DNA from: Clostridia bacterium
GTDB lineage: Bacteria > Bacillota_A > Clostridia > Oscillospirales > CAG-272
Assembly: GCA_017445115.1 (NCBI GenBank)
Contig: JAFSUU010000087.1
Coordinates: 1-64,000 of the forward strand
Direction: 5' to 3'
DNA length: 64,000 nucleotides
In this document: piece after piece, positions 19,359-27,748 of the stretch
How positions within the stretch are numbered: the stretch's first letter is position 1
Layout of the letters: each line of letters begins with the position of its first letter
Notes under the pieces: model-generated
What the model was told of the DNA's origin: nothing
Seen by the model: the letters and a program-made list of their open reading frames with translations, nothing else
Database searches by the model: none
Made by a program: the position numbers and the translations under genes

Positions 19359-20042
19359 TTATATACTCATTATAAAATTCTCGACGATCTTTGAAGAGAT
19401 ATCCGCCGCGCGCTCGGAGAACGTTTCGTAGTCCATATTTGCGCCGTTTGCGGAGTCGGATATCGCGCGGATTATCGTGAACGGGACTTTGTTGATGTGA
19501 CAGACCTGACCGATCGCGCCGCCTTCCATTTCGCAGGCGATGGCGGAGAATTCGCGGAAGAGTTCTTCTTTCTTTTCGTCAGAACATATAAACTGGTCTC
19601 CTGTGGCGATCACGCCGTATTCGCATCCGATCCCCATACCTTTGACTATCCCTTCGATCGCTTTTGAGATTGCGACGTCGGAAGGTATCTCAACCGTGTC
19701 GACGCCGGGAACAAGCCCGCGCGGATATCCGAAATAAGTAATATCGAAATCGTGCAGAACGACGGATCTTGCGACCGCGACGTCGAGAACAGAAAGTTTT
19801 TCCGAAAGGGAGCCGGCGATGCCGGTGTTGATTATCATATCGGGAGAAAACTTCAGTATCATCGCTTCGGTGCAGAGAGCAGCGTTGATCTTGCCGACGC
19901 CGCATTTTGCGACGACCGCGTCGTGATCGAAGAGCTTTCCCGCGATAAAGTCGATACCCGAAGCCGTGACCGTACGGGCGTCCGTCATATTGCTTTTAAG
20001 CTTGGACACTTCTATGTCCATTGCGCCGATAATGCCTATCAT
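19359..20042 (-). CDS. mtnN: 5'-methylthioadenosine/S-adenosylhomocysteine nucleosidase
   Basis: A 227-residue cytosolic nucleosidase that removes adenine from MTA and SAH in methionine salvage and the activated-methyl cycle. Recognised from MIGIIGAMDIEVSKLKSNM, the middle MIINTGIAGSL and the substrate-binding ACEMEGGAIGQVC; near the end RAISDSAN holds the catalytic Asp region (SD-A). The start at 20042 is preferred because CGGAGG lies 8 bp upstream; a TTG at 20060 that overlaps pgsA has no ribosome site. The 3' end of pgsA is 14 bp upstream, so they form an operon. Confidence 0.95.
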   Translation of the reverse strand: MIGIIGAMDIEVSKLKSNMTDARTVTASGIDFIAGKLFDHDAVVAKCGVGKINAALCTEAMILKFSPDMIINTGIAGSLSEKLSVLDVAVARSVVLHDFDITYFGYPRGLVPGVDTVEIPSDVAISKAIEGIVKGMGIGCEYGVIATGDQFICSDEKKEELFREFSAIACEMEGGAIGQVCHINKVPFTIIRAISDSANGANMDYETFSERAADISSKIVENFIMSI

Positions 20043-20056
20043 ATTGTTATCCTCCG

Positions 20057-20638
20057 TCAATCTTCTGATGTCACGTATTTTCCGTATTTAACGAAATAGT
20101 CTATTCCCGACCAAAGCGTCATCATGGTCATTATACCCATCATCACGTATGAAAGCACGTGACTTTCCGCAAAGAACGGGAAGATCACGGGTTCAAGCAT
20201 GATTATCAGTATGCACGCCATCTGAGAGACCGTCTTGATCTTGCCGAGCCAGCTTGCCGCGATGACGAGATTGCTGCGTCCCGCGACGATGAGTCTCATC
20301 GATGTTACCGCGAGCTCGCGGAACATAACGATAGCCGCCGCCCAGATAAAAACCTTATTCAGTTCGGGATATTTTACAAGGATCCCGAGGAGAGCGGCAA
20401 AAACTATGAATTTATCGGCGAGCGGATCGAGAAACTTGCCGAAATTCGTTATCATGTGGTACTTCCTCGCGATGTAGCCGTCGAGGGTATCGGTGAGGCA
20501 GACGAGAAGGTACAGCGACGCGCAGATTATCCTTGAAAGAGTGTCGCTTTTAAAATCTATCGCCACCATTACAACGAGGAAAACGGGGACCGCGGCGATT
20601 CTGAAGAGGGTGAGTTTATTAGGAATATTGAGCTTCAT
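20057..20638 (-). CDS. pgsA: CDP-diacylglycerol-glycerol-3-phosphate 3-phosphatidyltransferase
   Basis: A 193-residue membrane enzyme that makes phosphatidylglycerol phosphate from CDP-diacylglycerol and glycerol 3-phosphate. The CDP-alcohol phosphotransferase signature is visible as DTLDGYIARKY followed by GKFLDPLADK, i.e. D-x2-D-G-x2-A-R-x8-G-x3-D-x3-D with all catalytic acidic residues. Several hydrophobic helices are present. The start (MKLNIPNKLTLFRI) is typical. It lies between the galactokinase-like gene and mtnN on the same strand. Confidence 0.95.
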   Translation of the reverse strand: MKLNIPNKLTLFRIAAVPVFLVVMVAIDFKSDTLSRIICASLYLLVCLTDTLDGYIARKYHMITNFGKFLDPLADKFIVFAALLGILVKYPELNKVFIWAAAIVMFRELAVTSMRLIVAGRSNLVIAASWLGKIKTVSQMACILIIMLEPVIFPFFAESHVLSYVMMGIMTMMTLWSGIDYFVKYGKYVTSED

Positions 20639-20663
20639 ATTATTTCATCACCTTTCATACGGA

Positions 20664-21953
20664 TCATATTATCTTTACTGCTCCGGCAGGTCTGACTGTC
20701 AGAACGTGGCAGCTGCCCTTTCCGAAGACTTTTTCCATCATTTCGCGGTACGCGGCGCTGTCTTCTTCGGTGATGAAAGCCTCGATGGTACCCGCAAAGC
20801 CGCCTCCCTGTATTCTTGACGCTCCCCGGCGGTCCTTGAGAAATCTCTCGGAAAGGAGGAGCGCAACGGAAGTCGCCTGATGAGTTACGTCGTGAGGAGA
20901 CCAGACGTTTTGCAGATAGCAGAAGCTCGATCTGCCGGATTCCGAAACGAGACGGAGAAATCCGTCCGTGTCGCCCGCTTCGAGGCATGCGACCTGGCGG
21001 TCTACTCTTTCGTTTTCTTCAAAGAAATGATACGCTCTCATAAGCGCGCGGTCGCCGAGTTTTTCCCGGAGAGCGACGGCGTTCGCATCAAGGTCGTCTG
21101 CCGAGATCTCGCAGAGCCTCTCTTTTCCGAAGAATGCGGCGACGCTCTTCATCTCCGCGGGGACTGCGGCGTAGTCGTCGTTGAGATCCGAGTGGCTCGA
21201 GCCGGTATTGGTTATGCACAGAGTGAGTCCGGACGCGGCGAAATCGAAGTCGATGCTTCTGACGTCCGGGTTTGAGGGGGATGAAAAATCGATCGTGACA
21301 AGACCGCCGGCGGCGCACGCCATCTGATCCATCAGACCGCACGGTTTGCCGAAGAATATGTTCTCCGCGTACTGGGAGGATTTTGCGATCTCTTTCGTAT
21401 CGACGTTGTTGAAGTTATAGTAATACGAGAGGATTTTGCCGATCAGCACTTCAAACGCGGCGGAGGATGAAAGTCCGGAACCTTTTATTACGTTCGACGT
21501 TGTGTATGCGTCGAAGCCGCCGACCTTAAATCCTCTTGCGTGATATGCGTGAACGATCCCCGAGATAAGCGCAGCGGAATGAAATTTGTTCTCTTCCGCC
21601 GGAGACGAGCAGGAGGCGATATCAACAACGTCTTCTTTGAAGCCTTCGCTTTTGACTCGGATGACGTCATCGCTGTTTGGAGATGCGACCGCGATAACGT
21701 CGAGATTTACCGACGCGGCGATAACGCGCCCGCCGTTGTGGTCGGTGTGGTTCCCGGAGATCTCGCTTCTTCCTCCTACAGAGAAAACGGAGAGATCTCT
21801 TTCTTTTCCGTAGATCGTACAGAAGCTCTCTACGGCTTTAATAATACGCGATTTATAGTTTTCAAGCGCGTCGTCTTTTATCCCGATCTCCGCTTTGAGT
21901 ATCGGATCTGCGGTTCCGGAGCGAAGAAGCTCCGCTATTTTATCGTAAGTCAT
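20664..21953 (-). CDS. Galactokinase-family GHMP sugar kinase
   Basis: A 429-residue GHMP kinase. The ATP-loop GSGLSSSAAFE and the catalytic region GLMDQMACAAGG (GxMDQ Asp) match galactokinase. The sugar-binding signature, classically GRVNLIGEHTDYNGG, reads GRSEISGNHTDHNGG: His and Asp are kept but the Glu that contacts galactose O6 in known galactokinases is Asn. A subgroup of clostridial galactokinase homologues has this GNHTDH form. Galactose phosphorylation is likely but the substrate could differ. No other Leloir genes (galT, galE) are nearby. The start has an unremarkable ribosome site (AAGGA). Confidence 0.85.
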   Translation of the reverse strand: MTYDKIAELLRSGTADPILKAEIGIKDDALENYKSRIIKAVESFCTIYGKERDLSVFSVGGRSEISGNHTDHNGGRVIAASVNLDVIAVASPNSDDVIRVKSEGFKEDVVDIASCSSPAEENKFHSAALISGIVHAYHARGFKVGGFDAYTTSNVIKGSGLSSSAAFEVLIGKILSYYYNFNNVDTKEIAKSSQYAENIFFGKPCGLMDQMACAAGGLVTIDFSSPSNPDVRSIDFDFAASGLTLCITNTGSSHSDLNDDYAAVPAEMKSVAAFFGKERLCEISADDLDANAVALREKLGDRALMRAYHFFEENERVDRQVACLEAGDTDGFLRLVSESGRSSFCYLQNVWSPHDVTHQATSVALLLSERFLKDRRGASRIQGGGFAGTIEAFITEEDSAAYREMMEKVFGKGSCHVLTVRPAGAVKII

Positions 21954-22030
21954 ATTGAATTCCTTTTTGAAAATTCAAAAATTTATGAATTGATCCGGCA
22001 GGTCAAACAGATATTTGTCATAAAGCAAGG

Positions 22031-23746
22031 TCAGCAACTTGCTATATAACGTTTGAGCGCGGCGAGATCGGCACTGTTGACACGGCCGTCGCCGTTGACG
22101 TCGCAGCTCTCATAAACAGAACCCGGCGCGGGGTTATCGGCAAAAATTCTCTTCATTGCCGCAAGGTCGGAAGTATTTATTTTTCCGCTTCCGTTGACGT
22201 CGCCCGCCATAAAATATCCGTATTCCACAGCGACGCCGCATCTCGAGCATTTTTTGACTCTGAAACCCTGTTTATAAGCGTAAATGTCCGATTTGATCAG
22301 GACTTCAAATTCTTCGCTTGGCTTGTGACCGAGCGGGGACGTTTGTTTCTCTTCAAGAGTCTCGCCGCACAGTTTGCAGACGGAGATCTCCGTTCCGCCC
22401 TCGGTACACGTCGCCTCAACGGAAGTTGTGAATTCCGACGGGACGTGACCTTTTGCCGAAATATATATCACTTCGCCGCAGGATTTGCCGCAAACCGAGC
22501 AGAAGTAGCTGATAGATCCCTTTTCCGTGCACGAAGGCTCGATGAACAGCGGAGCGGAATAATTTACGGTATGACCGACGGCGGGAACGGTATTCAGGAT
22601 CTCTTTATATCCGCAGACAGTACATTCGAGGTATGTTTCGCCGTCAGTCTCGCATCCCGGCGCGACAGTTATTTCGCCGCCGAAGGAATGGGCGTCTTTC
22701 GGTTCGATATTTTCGGTGCGCAATACCTTGCCGCAGTAAACGCAGCAAACAGTCGCTTCACCGCCCGTGAGGCAGTCGGGATAATAAGTATATCCGTTCT
22801 CTTCACAGAAACAATCAAACGCAAAGCCGCAATCTTCGGCGTATTTCTCGGATGCCGTGCCGCCGTGTCCGTAAACCGTGAAGTTCGGTATCGTAGTGGG
22901 AATGTAGTAATTGGAATGGCTCTTGTATCCGAATGCAAAATCGCCTATCTCCGTCACAGAATCGGGTATTTCGATATATTTCAGCGATGTATCGTTGTAG
23001 AACGCTGACGAAAGCACTCTTTCGACGGAATCGGGAATAATAACTTTTGTAACAGCCGTAGAATCGATCAGTGTGTTTGCCGATATGACCTTGGCGCCGT
23101 CCGGTATCGTCACGGTTTCGGTGACGGTCCCTTTGTAACGGAGAGTGAAGCCTCCGAGAAGATTTATCCCCGCGGGAAGCGATTTATAATATGAAGTCGA
23201 AAGGAAAGCGCCGGCGTCGAGAAACTCAAGATTTTCCGGCAACGATATCGACGACAAAGAAGAACAGCTTTCAAAAGCGCTGGGACCGATATATTCAAGA
23301 CCGTCGGGCAACACGACGGACGTGAGCTTTGTCGAATAAAACGCGTATTCGTCAATAGTTTTCAGCGAAGACGGGAATGAGACGGTTTTCAATGAAGAAT
23401 TCTTGCTGAAAGCGGAGACGCCGATGTATTCAACGCTGTCGGCAATTTCGACCGACGTCGTATATTTGTTGTTCGCGAAACAGCGGCTTCCTATCGCCGT
23501 GATCCCGTCGCTTATGATGACGGTGACAGCATACTGACTTGAGTACCAAGGCGCAGAAGCGGCGCTTGAATATTCGGGAAGCGCGCCGGTGCCTGAAACC
23601 GTCAACGTATTGGCGGATTTATCGATCGTGACGACGATATCGTCTTCGACGTAATATGTAACAGTATCGTCAGCTGCAAACACCGAAGGAGAAAGAGCCG
23701 TTATAAAAAACAATACAGCGAGAATTACCGAGATAGTTTTTTTCAT
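22031..23746 (-). CDS. Secreted BspA-like LRR protein with Cys repeats and type I dockerin
   Basis: A 571-residue exported protein. Residues 1-24 are a signal peptide (MKKTISVILAVLFFITAL). About residues 60-325 are BspA-type leucine-rich repeats (LRR_5; for example SVEYIGVSAFSKNSSLKTVSF). Then come about five CxxC...GH repeats of roughly 38 residues, and a C-terminal type I dockerin with both Ca2+-binding loops (DVNGSGKINTSDLAAMKR and DVNGDGRVNSADLAALKR). Dockerins bind cohesins, so the protein is probably held in or on a surface complex. GGAGA before ATG 23746 fixes the start; a longer frame into the upstream gene lacks a signal peptide. Its neighbour at 23764 is a paralogue. Confidence 0.88.
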   Translation of the reverse strand: MKKTISVILAVLFFITALSPSVFAADDTVTYYVEDDIVVTIDKSANTLTVSGTGALPEYSSAASAPWYSSQYAVTVIISDGITAIGSRCFANNKYTTSVEIADSVEYIGVSAFSKNSSLKTVSFPSSLKTIDEYAFYSTKLTSVVLPDGLEYIGPSAFESCSSLSSISLPENLEFLDAGAFLSTSYYKSLPAGINLLGGFTLRYKGTVTETVTIPDGAKVISANTLIDSTAVTKVIIPDSVERVLSSAFYNDTSLKYIEIPDSVTEIGDFAFGYKSHSNYYIPTTIPNFTVYGHGGTASEKYAEDCGFAFDCFCEENGYTYYPDCLTGGEATVCCVYCGKVLRTENIEPKDAHSFGGEITVAPGCETDGETYLECTVCGYKEILNTVPAVGHTVNYSAPLFIEPSCTEKGSISYFCSVCGKSCGEVIYISAKGHVPSEFTTSVEATCTEGGTEISVCKLCGETLEEKQTSPLGHKPSEEFEVLIKSDIYAYKQGFRVKKCSRCGVAVEYGYFMAGDVNGSGKINTSDLAAMKRIFADNPAPGSVYESCDVNGDGRVNSADLAALKRYIASC

Positions 23747-23763
23747 TTTTATCTTCTCCTTTT

Positions 23764-25689
23764 TTATTTTACAAGCGAGGTGAGCGTTTTGAGGTCTTTT
23801 ACGTTGAAAGTTCCGTCTGAATTGTAATCTATTGACGAAACGTTTATATCCGCTTCGCAAAGCATTACCGATCTGACTGAGGCAAGAGCAGATGCGGCGC
23901 CGTCGGGGACCGACCTTCCGCTCATATCTGTCCATTCGATCGAGAGAATCTCGCGGCAGACGGAGCATATAGTAGCTCTGCATCCGCAAAGCGTTCCGTC
24001 TTCTGACGGGAGAGTCAACGTTGTTTCGCCGGGAACGTGTCCTGCGGCGCCGACGTATTTTCTGTCGAGGACCGCGCCGCAGACCGTGCAGGTCTTTACA
24101 AGAGTTCCGCCTTCAAGGCAGGTCGGCGCGATCTCCGTTTCGTATACGTCGGACGCGACGTGATCGGTTTTTTCAATATATACCGTGTCGAGAGCGGCAC
24201 CGCATCTTTCACAGAGCGCGGATATTTCACCGGGCGCCGAACACGACGGAAGAGAAACGACCGACCATTCGTCGGGGGTTATATGACCGAGAGCCGGCAC
24301 GAAATCTGTCGTTTCCGTCGCGCCGCAAACCGTACATCGCCGCAGGGTGTAACCGTCGGATTCGCATCCCGCTTTTATGACGGTCGTCTCGAAAACGTGC
24401 TCTCCCGGCGTGACCGGAGTTTTTTCAGTACACGCGCCGCACCAGCGGCAGATCTTTTTTATGTATCCTGTTTGGTCGCAGGAGGTGCGCTCTTCGATAT
24501 AATCGAAATCATGTTCGCAGACGAAAGCGACAGCTTCGTCGGAAGCGTATTTGACCGCCGCCGCGCAGCCTTTCGAATACAAAGTGAATCCGTCAAGATT
24601 GACGTAACTCATGTTGTCGGTCACTTTTCCGAGGCAGTTTGAACAGAGATTCTCAACTGTCTGCGGTATGAAAACGGATTTTAGATTTTTGCAGTCCCCG
24701 AACGCGAAAGAACCGATGGTCTTCAGCGTAGACGGAAGAGACACCGAGGCGAGTTTTGACGCGCCGCTGAATGCGCCGTCTGCAATTATTTTTATCCCTT
24801 CTTCGATCGCAAGCGACGTTTCCGCATAAGTACCTTTATACATCAGGACCTTTCCGTCAAACATAGTGTAAAGTCCCGATGCGAGCGAAGTGTAGTACGG
24901 CGTCTGGGAGAGAAACATATTGTTGATATTCTCCGGATCTGCCGTCCCGTCAAAGTTGATCTCGCTCAGCGAAGAGCATCCGTAAAATACGCTCGATTCC
25001 GCATACTTGAGATTTTTTCCGAAAGAAACCGAGGTGAGGGGACATTTCTGAAAGCAGAACGCCTCGACTCTCTCAATATTTGTGAGGTCTATTTCCCGCA
25101 AAGAAGAACAGGCGTTGAATGCGTAAGAGCCTATCTCGCGGCAGTTCGGAGACAGCGCGACGTTTGCAAGCGCGGAATCCTCGGAAAACATATTTTTTGC
25201 GATCGAGGCGGATGAATTGCCGAAATCGACGCTTTTGAGCGAAGTGCAGCGGCTGAACGCTTCTTTTCCCGCAGAGACGAGGCTGTCCGGCAGCTTGACC
25301 GAGATCAAAGACGTGCATCTTGAGAACGAGTACGCGCCGATCTTTTTTAACGATCCTTTAGGCAAGATGACGTTTGACAGAGGCGAAAAACCGTAAAAGG
25401 CGTATTCGCCGATACTTTCGCACCCCTCTTGGATGACGATCTTTGAGGTCTTCGTGTCGTAAATGCGCCACGGCGGTTCGCCCGGATTGTTCTGGGGGGT
25501 TTTTTGGATAAAATCGTACATCTCCCCCGTACCGCTTATGGTCAGCACATAATTGTCATGGCTCCAGTACAGATCGTCGCCGCACTTTCCGCCTACAGCG
25601 GCAGAAGCCGCGGGGATCGACGAAAAAACAATGACAAAAGCGGCGACAAAGGAGAGAAATCTGTATTTTAAGCGGAATTTCCGAATCAT
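23764..25689 (-). CDS. Secreted BspA-like LRR protein with Cys repeats and half dockerin
   Basis: A 641-residue paralogue of the downstream gene. After a signal peptide (MIRKFRLKYRFLSFVAAFVI, ending about residue 32) come leucine-rich repeats (for example GAYSFSRCTSLISVKLPDSL), several CxxC...GH repeats of about 38 residues, and a C terminus with only one dockerin-like Ca2+ loop (DYNSDGTFNVKDLKTLTSLV). It may therefore be a degenerate dockerin. The GGAGGG ribosome site 8 bp before ATG 25689 fixes the start. A divergent promoter lies in the spacer to rnpB, and the 17-bp gap to the next gene indicates one transcript. Ligands of the LRR domain are unknown. Confidence 0.85.
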   Translation of the reverse strand: MIRKFRLKYRFLSFVAAFVIVFSSIPAASAAVGGKCGDDLYWSHDNYVLTISGTGEMYDFIQKTPQNNPGEPPWRIYDTKTSKIVIQEGCESIGEYAFYGFSPLSNVILPKGSLKKIGAYSFSRCTSLISVKLPDSLVSAGKEAFSRCTSLKSVDFGNSSASIAKNMFSEDSALANVALSPNCREIGSYAFNACSSLREIDLTNIERVEAFCFQKCPLTSVSFGKNLKYAESSVFYGCSSLSEINFDGTADPENINNMFLSQTPYYTSLASGLYTMFDGKVLMYKGTYAETSLAIEEGIKIIADGAFSGASKLASVSLPSTLKTIGSFAFGDCKNLKSVFIPQTVENLCSNCLGKVTDNMSYVNLDGFTLYSKGCAAAVKYASDEAVAFVCEHDFDYIEERTSCDQTGYIKKICRWCGACTEKTPVTPGEHVFETTVIKAGCESDGYTLRRCTVCGATETTDFVPALGHITPDEWSVVSLPSCSAPGEISALCERCGAALDTVYIEKTDHVASDVYETEIAPTCLEGGTLVKTCTVCGAVLDRKYVGAAGHVPGETTLTLPSEDGTLCGCRATICSVCREILSIEWTDMSGRSVPDGAASALASVRSVMLCEADINVSSIDYNSDGTFNVKDLKTLTSLVK

Positions 25690-25721
25690 GCCGGATCCCT
25701 CCATAAACAATTATTCATTTT

Positions 25722-25750
25722 ATTATATCATAATTTTATTTGACAATCAA
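25722..25750 (-). promoter_or_regulatory. Promoter of the LRR-protein operon
   Basis: On the minus strand, TTGATT (25750-25745), a 17-bp spacer and TATAAT (25727-25722), 33 bp before the start codon. Confidence 0.65.
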
Positions 25751-25799
25751 TAATAAATTATATAATAACGGTTTTCTTTGCAGCAAAAATACGCCGGAC

Positions 25800-25828
25800 T
25801 TGACTTAACGATCAAAACGGAGTATAAT
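25800..25828 (+). promoter_or_regulatory. rnpB promoter
   Basis: TTGACT (25800-25805), 17 bp, TATAAT (25823-25828), ending 6 bp before the first paired base of RNase P RNA. Confidence 0.9.
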
Positions 25829-25834
25829 CTGCAT

Positions 25835-26191
25835 GAAGTAAGTCGGACTGTCGCGTATCATCACGCCGAAAGGTATTGATATGAGGAAAGTCCGGGCTTC
25901 ACAGGGCAAGGATAACGGATAACGTCCGCCGGAGGCGACTCCCGGGAAAGTGCAACAGAAATAAACCGCCCGAAATTCGGGCAAGGATGGAAAGGCGAGG
26001 TAAGAGCTCACCGGCGCTGTGGCAACACCGCGCAAATGCAAACCCTATCCGAAGCAACACCGTATGTGAGCGGGGCGACCCGCGCCTGCCCGGCGCAGTC
26101 TCACAGGTGGCTTGAGGCGCGCGGCAACGTGCGTCCCAGACAGATGACAGTCGTGCGTCAGCATACAAAACCCGGCTTATAGACTTACTTC
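25835..26191 (+). ncRNA. rnpB: RNase P RNA
   Basis: The catalytic RNA that, with RnpA (51567), removes 5' leaders from pre-tRNAs. Its ends pair as helix P1 (GAAGTAAGTC with GACTTACTTC). Conserved core segments are present: GAGGAAAGTCCGGGC near 25881, GGGAAAGTGCAACAGAAA near 25944, and ACAAAACCCGGCTTA near 26165. The length of about 357 nt suits bacterial RNase P RNA. A strong promoter lies just upstream. Confidence 0.96.
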
Positions 26192-26220
26192 AATAATTGA
26201 AAACAACACTTTTCATAAAG

Positions 26221-26277
26221 AAGCGTCCGATCACACCGCCTCTTGATACCGAAACGGCGGCGTACGGCGCTTTTCTT
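26221..26277 (+). terminator. Probable terminator after rnpB
   Basis: An interrupted stem in which AAGCG, CCG and CCGCC pair with GGCGG, CGG and CGCTT, followed by TTTTCTT. Nothing else was seen between rnpB and the next promoter. Confidence 0.6.
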
Positions 26278-26339
26278 GTGCGCTGTATTAAAAATCTGTG
26301 TGAATTTTGCCGGATATCGAATAAATAGAATTATTTGAG

Positions 26340-26368
26340 TTGACAAAGATTTAGCAATGTGTTATCAT
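26340..26368 (+). promoter_or_regulatory. Promoter of the minD-like operon
   Basis: TTGACA (26340-26345), 17 bp, TATCAT (26363-26368). Transcription would begin near 26375, after the ATG at 26373, which supports the downstream TTG start of the gene. Confidence 0.85.
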
Positions 26369-26414
26369 ATATTTGTATAATATTGCCGTTGAGTCGGCAA
26401 AGAAGGAGGACGTT

Positions 26415-27197
26415 TTGGCAGCCCGGAAGATAATAGTCGCGTCGTCAAAAGGCGGCGTCGGAAAATCGACCGTAGCGCTCGGTGTCGCCGGCGCGCTGAA
26501 TTCGCTCGGCAAAACGGTCCTTATTTGCGATCTCGATTTTGAAAACAGATGCCTCGATCTCTTTATGGGGGTGGAGAGCACTGCGCTTTTCAACGTCGCG
26601 GATATCGCGGCGGGCAGAGTAAATCCCGGCAGAGCAATTCTTAAAAACTCGTCCGGTCTGTCGTTCCTCGCGGCGCCCGAAGGCGCGTCGTTTGAAGAGG
26701 AAGGCGGCACGGATAAAGAAGGGCTTGCCGCCGCGCTGAAAAAAGTCGTCGAGTATACAAAAGCGGATTTTGTGATCTTTGACACGGGGACTGCTCATGG
26801 CATTCCCGCGCTCGTCGCAAAAACTTTTCCGGATGCAAAGGCGCTGATCGTAGCGTCTCATCAGGCGACCGCGACACGCGGAGCGGAGCGCATGGCGGAA
26901 GTTCTTGAAGCGGCGGGAGTCAAGGAATGTCGGCTCGTTATCTGCGGATACGAGTTCAAAGCGGCGTCGGGAAACGAAAGAAGCGGGCTCATCGAGATAA
27001 TAGATTCATCAAGAGTTCCGCTTATCGGAGTCGTGCCGTATGACCGCGCGCTGATGCTCAGTCACGAACGCGGAGTCAGAGCGCCGGAGGATTCTCCTTC
27101 GAGTATCGCGTTTGAAAACATCGCGGAGCGCTTGCTCGGTGAGACGGTAAGGCTGTTCGACGGTATAGGTTCGGTAAACAGAAAGAAGATAATATAA
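26415..27197 (+). CDS. MinD-like division-site ATPase
   Basis: A 260-residue ParA/MinD-type ATPase. The deviant Walker A is SSKGGVGKSTVALGVAGAL, followed by LICDLDFENRCLDLFMG (motif A'). Bacterial MinD recruits MinC to the membrane to prevent polar septation. The first residues after the start (AARKIIVASSKGG) fit MinD, and the C terminus has a short amphipathic stretch (ERLLGETVRLF) that could be a membrane-targeting helix. The Walker B region is DFVIFDTGTAHGIP rather than the usual DSPAG. The start is TTG 26415, 5 bp after AAGGAGGA. No minC or minE is in the window, so partners are unknown. A MgsA-like gene follows after 21 bp, a pairing also seen in clostridial min operons. Confidence 0.8.
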   Translation: MAARKIIVASSKGGVGKSTVALGVAGALNSLGKTVLICDLDFENRCLDLFMGVESTALFNVADIAAGRVNPGRAILKNSSGLSFLAAPEGASFEEEGGTDKEGLAAALKKVVEYTKADFVIFDTGTAHGIPALVAKTFPDAKALIVASHQATATRGAERMAEVLEAAGVKECRLVICGYEFKAASGNERSGLIEIIDSSRVPLIGVVPYDRALMLSHERGVRAPEDSPSSIAFENIAERLLGETVRLFDGIGSVNRKKII

Positions 27198-27218
27198 AGA
27201 TAAAGAGAGGGAGCGGGT

Positions 27219-27656
27219 ATGGAAATAGCAATTATAGCAGACGACGCTAAGAAAGAGCTTCTTACACAGTTTTGTATCGCATACTGCGGTATTCTTTCAA
27301 AGCACAATATTTGTTCCACAAGCATAACAGGCAAGTACGTTTCCGATGCGACGGGACTTCAGATAGAAAGACTGTTATCCGGTAAGCAGGGAGGCGTTCA
27401 GCAGATAACGTCGAGAGTCCAGTACAACGAAATAGACGTTGTGCTGTATTTCCGTTCGTCCGATGCGATCCCGACGTTCAACGAGAATGAATATCAGCTT
27501 CTCAGAATGTGTGACCTGCACAATATCCCCGTTGCGACGAACATCGCTACAGCCGAGGTAATAATCCGTGCGCTCGATAACGGAGACCTTGACTGGAGAG
27601 AGATCGTCAATCCGAAGTCGTATTACAACAGAAGAAAGAAGCCAATGTCATTCTGA
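27219..27656 (+). CDS. Methylglyoxal synthase-like protein lacking catalytic residues
   Basis: A 145-residue MGS-fold protein. Active methylglyoxal synthase converts dihydroxyacetone phosphate to methylglyoxal and phosphate. The fold and the end are conserved (SDATGLQIERLLSG; CDLHNIPVATNIATAEVI). By alignment from memory with E. coli MgsA, His19 is Asp (IIADDAKK), Asp71 is Val (GKQGGVQQ instead of GPMGGDQQ), and the PHDPD segment with His98 and Asp101 reads PTFNEN. The phosphate-binding Lys23, Ser65 and one Thr (ITGK for TTG) remain. An active synthase is therefore unlikely; a phosphate-ligand sensor or structural role is conceivable. It sits in an operon with the MinD-like gene. Confidence 0.8.
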   Translation: MEIAIIADDAKKELLTQFCIAYCGILSKHNICSTSITGKYVSDATGLQIERLLSGKQGGVQQITSRVQYNEIDVVLYFRSSDAIPTFNENEYQLLRMCDLHNIPVATNIATAEVIIRALDNGDLDWREIVNPKSYYNRRKKPMSF

Positions 27657-27717
27657 CGAAAAAAGTTCCGTCTGGGGACCTGCTTTGACGGCAGTGCCGA
27701 ACAGACGGATTTTTTCG
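27657..27717. terminator. Bidirectional terminator with complex loop
   Basis: CGAAAAAA-GTT-CCGTCTG pairs with CAGACGG-A-TTTTTTCG. The 27-nt loop has a second small CTGC/GCAG pairing. It ends the minD-mgsA transcript before ymdB. Confidence 0.8.
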
Positions 27718-27748
27718 GCCGTAAAATAAATTCTGCATGGAGGTCTGA

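Noticed and set aside
23747..23989. N-terminal extension of the first LRR gene into its neighbour
   Set aside because: It would bury the signal peptide and overlap the second LRR gene; the GGAGA before ATG 23746 is better.
26373..26414. Upstream ATG start of the minD-like gene
   Set aside because: It is at or before the predicted transcription start and has no ribosome site; TTG 26415 follows AAGGAGGA.
27219..27656. Plain mgsA annotation with active enzyme
   Set aside because: Catalytic residues are replaced, so only the fold name is given.
27657..27748. Small RNA or riboswitch before ymdB
   Set aside because: The inverted repeat with A- and T-runs is explained by a bidirectional terminator.
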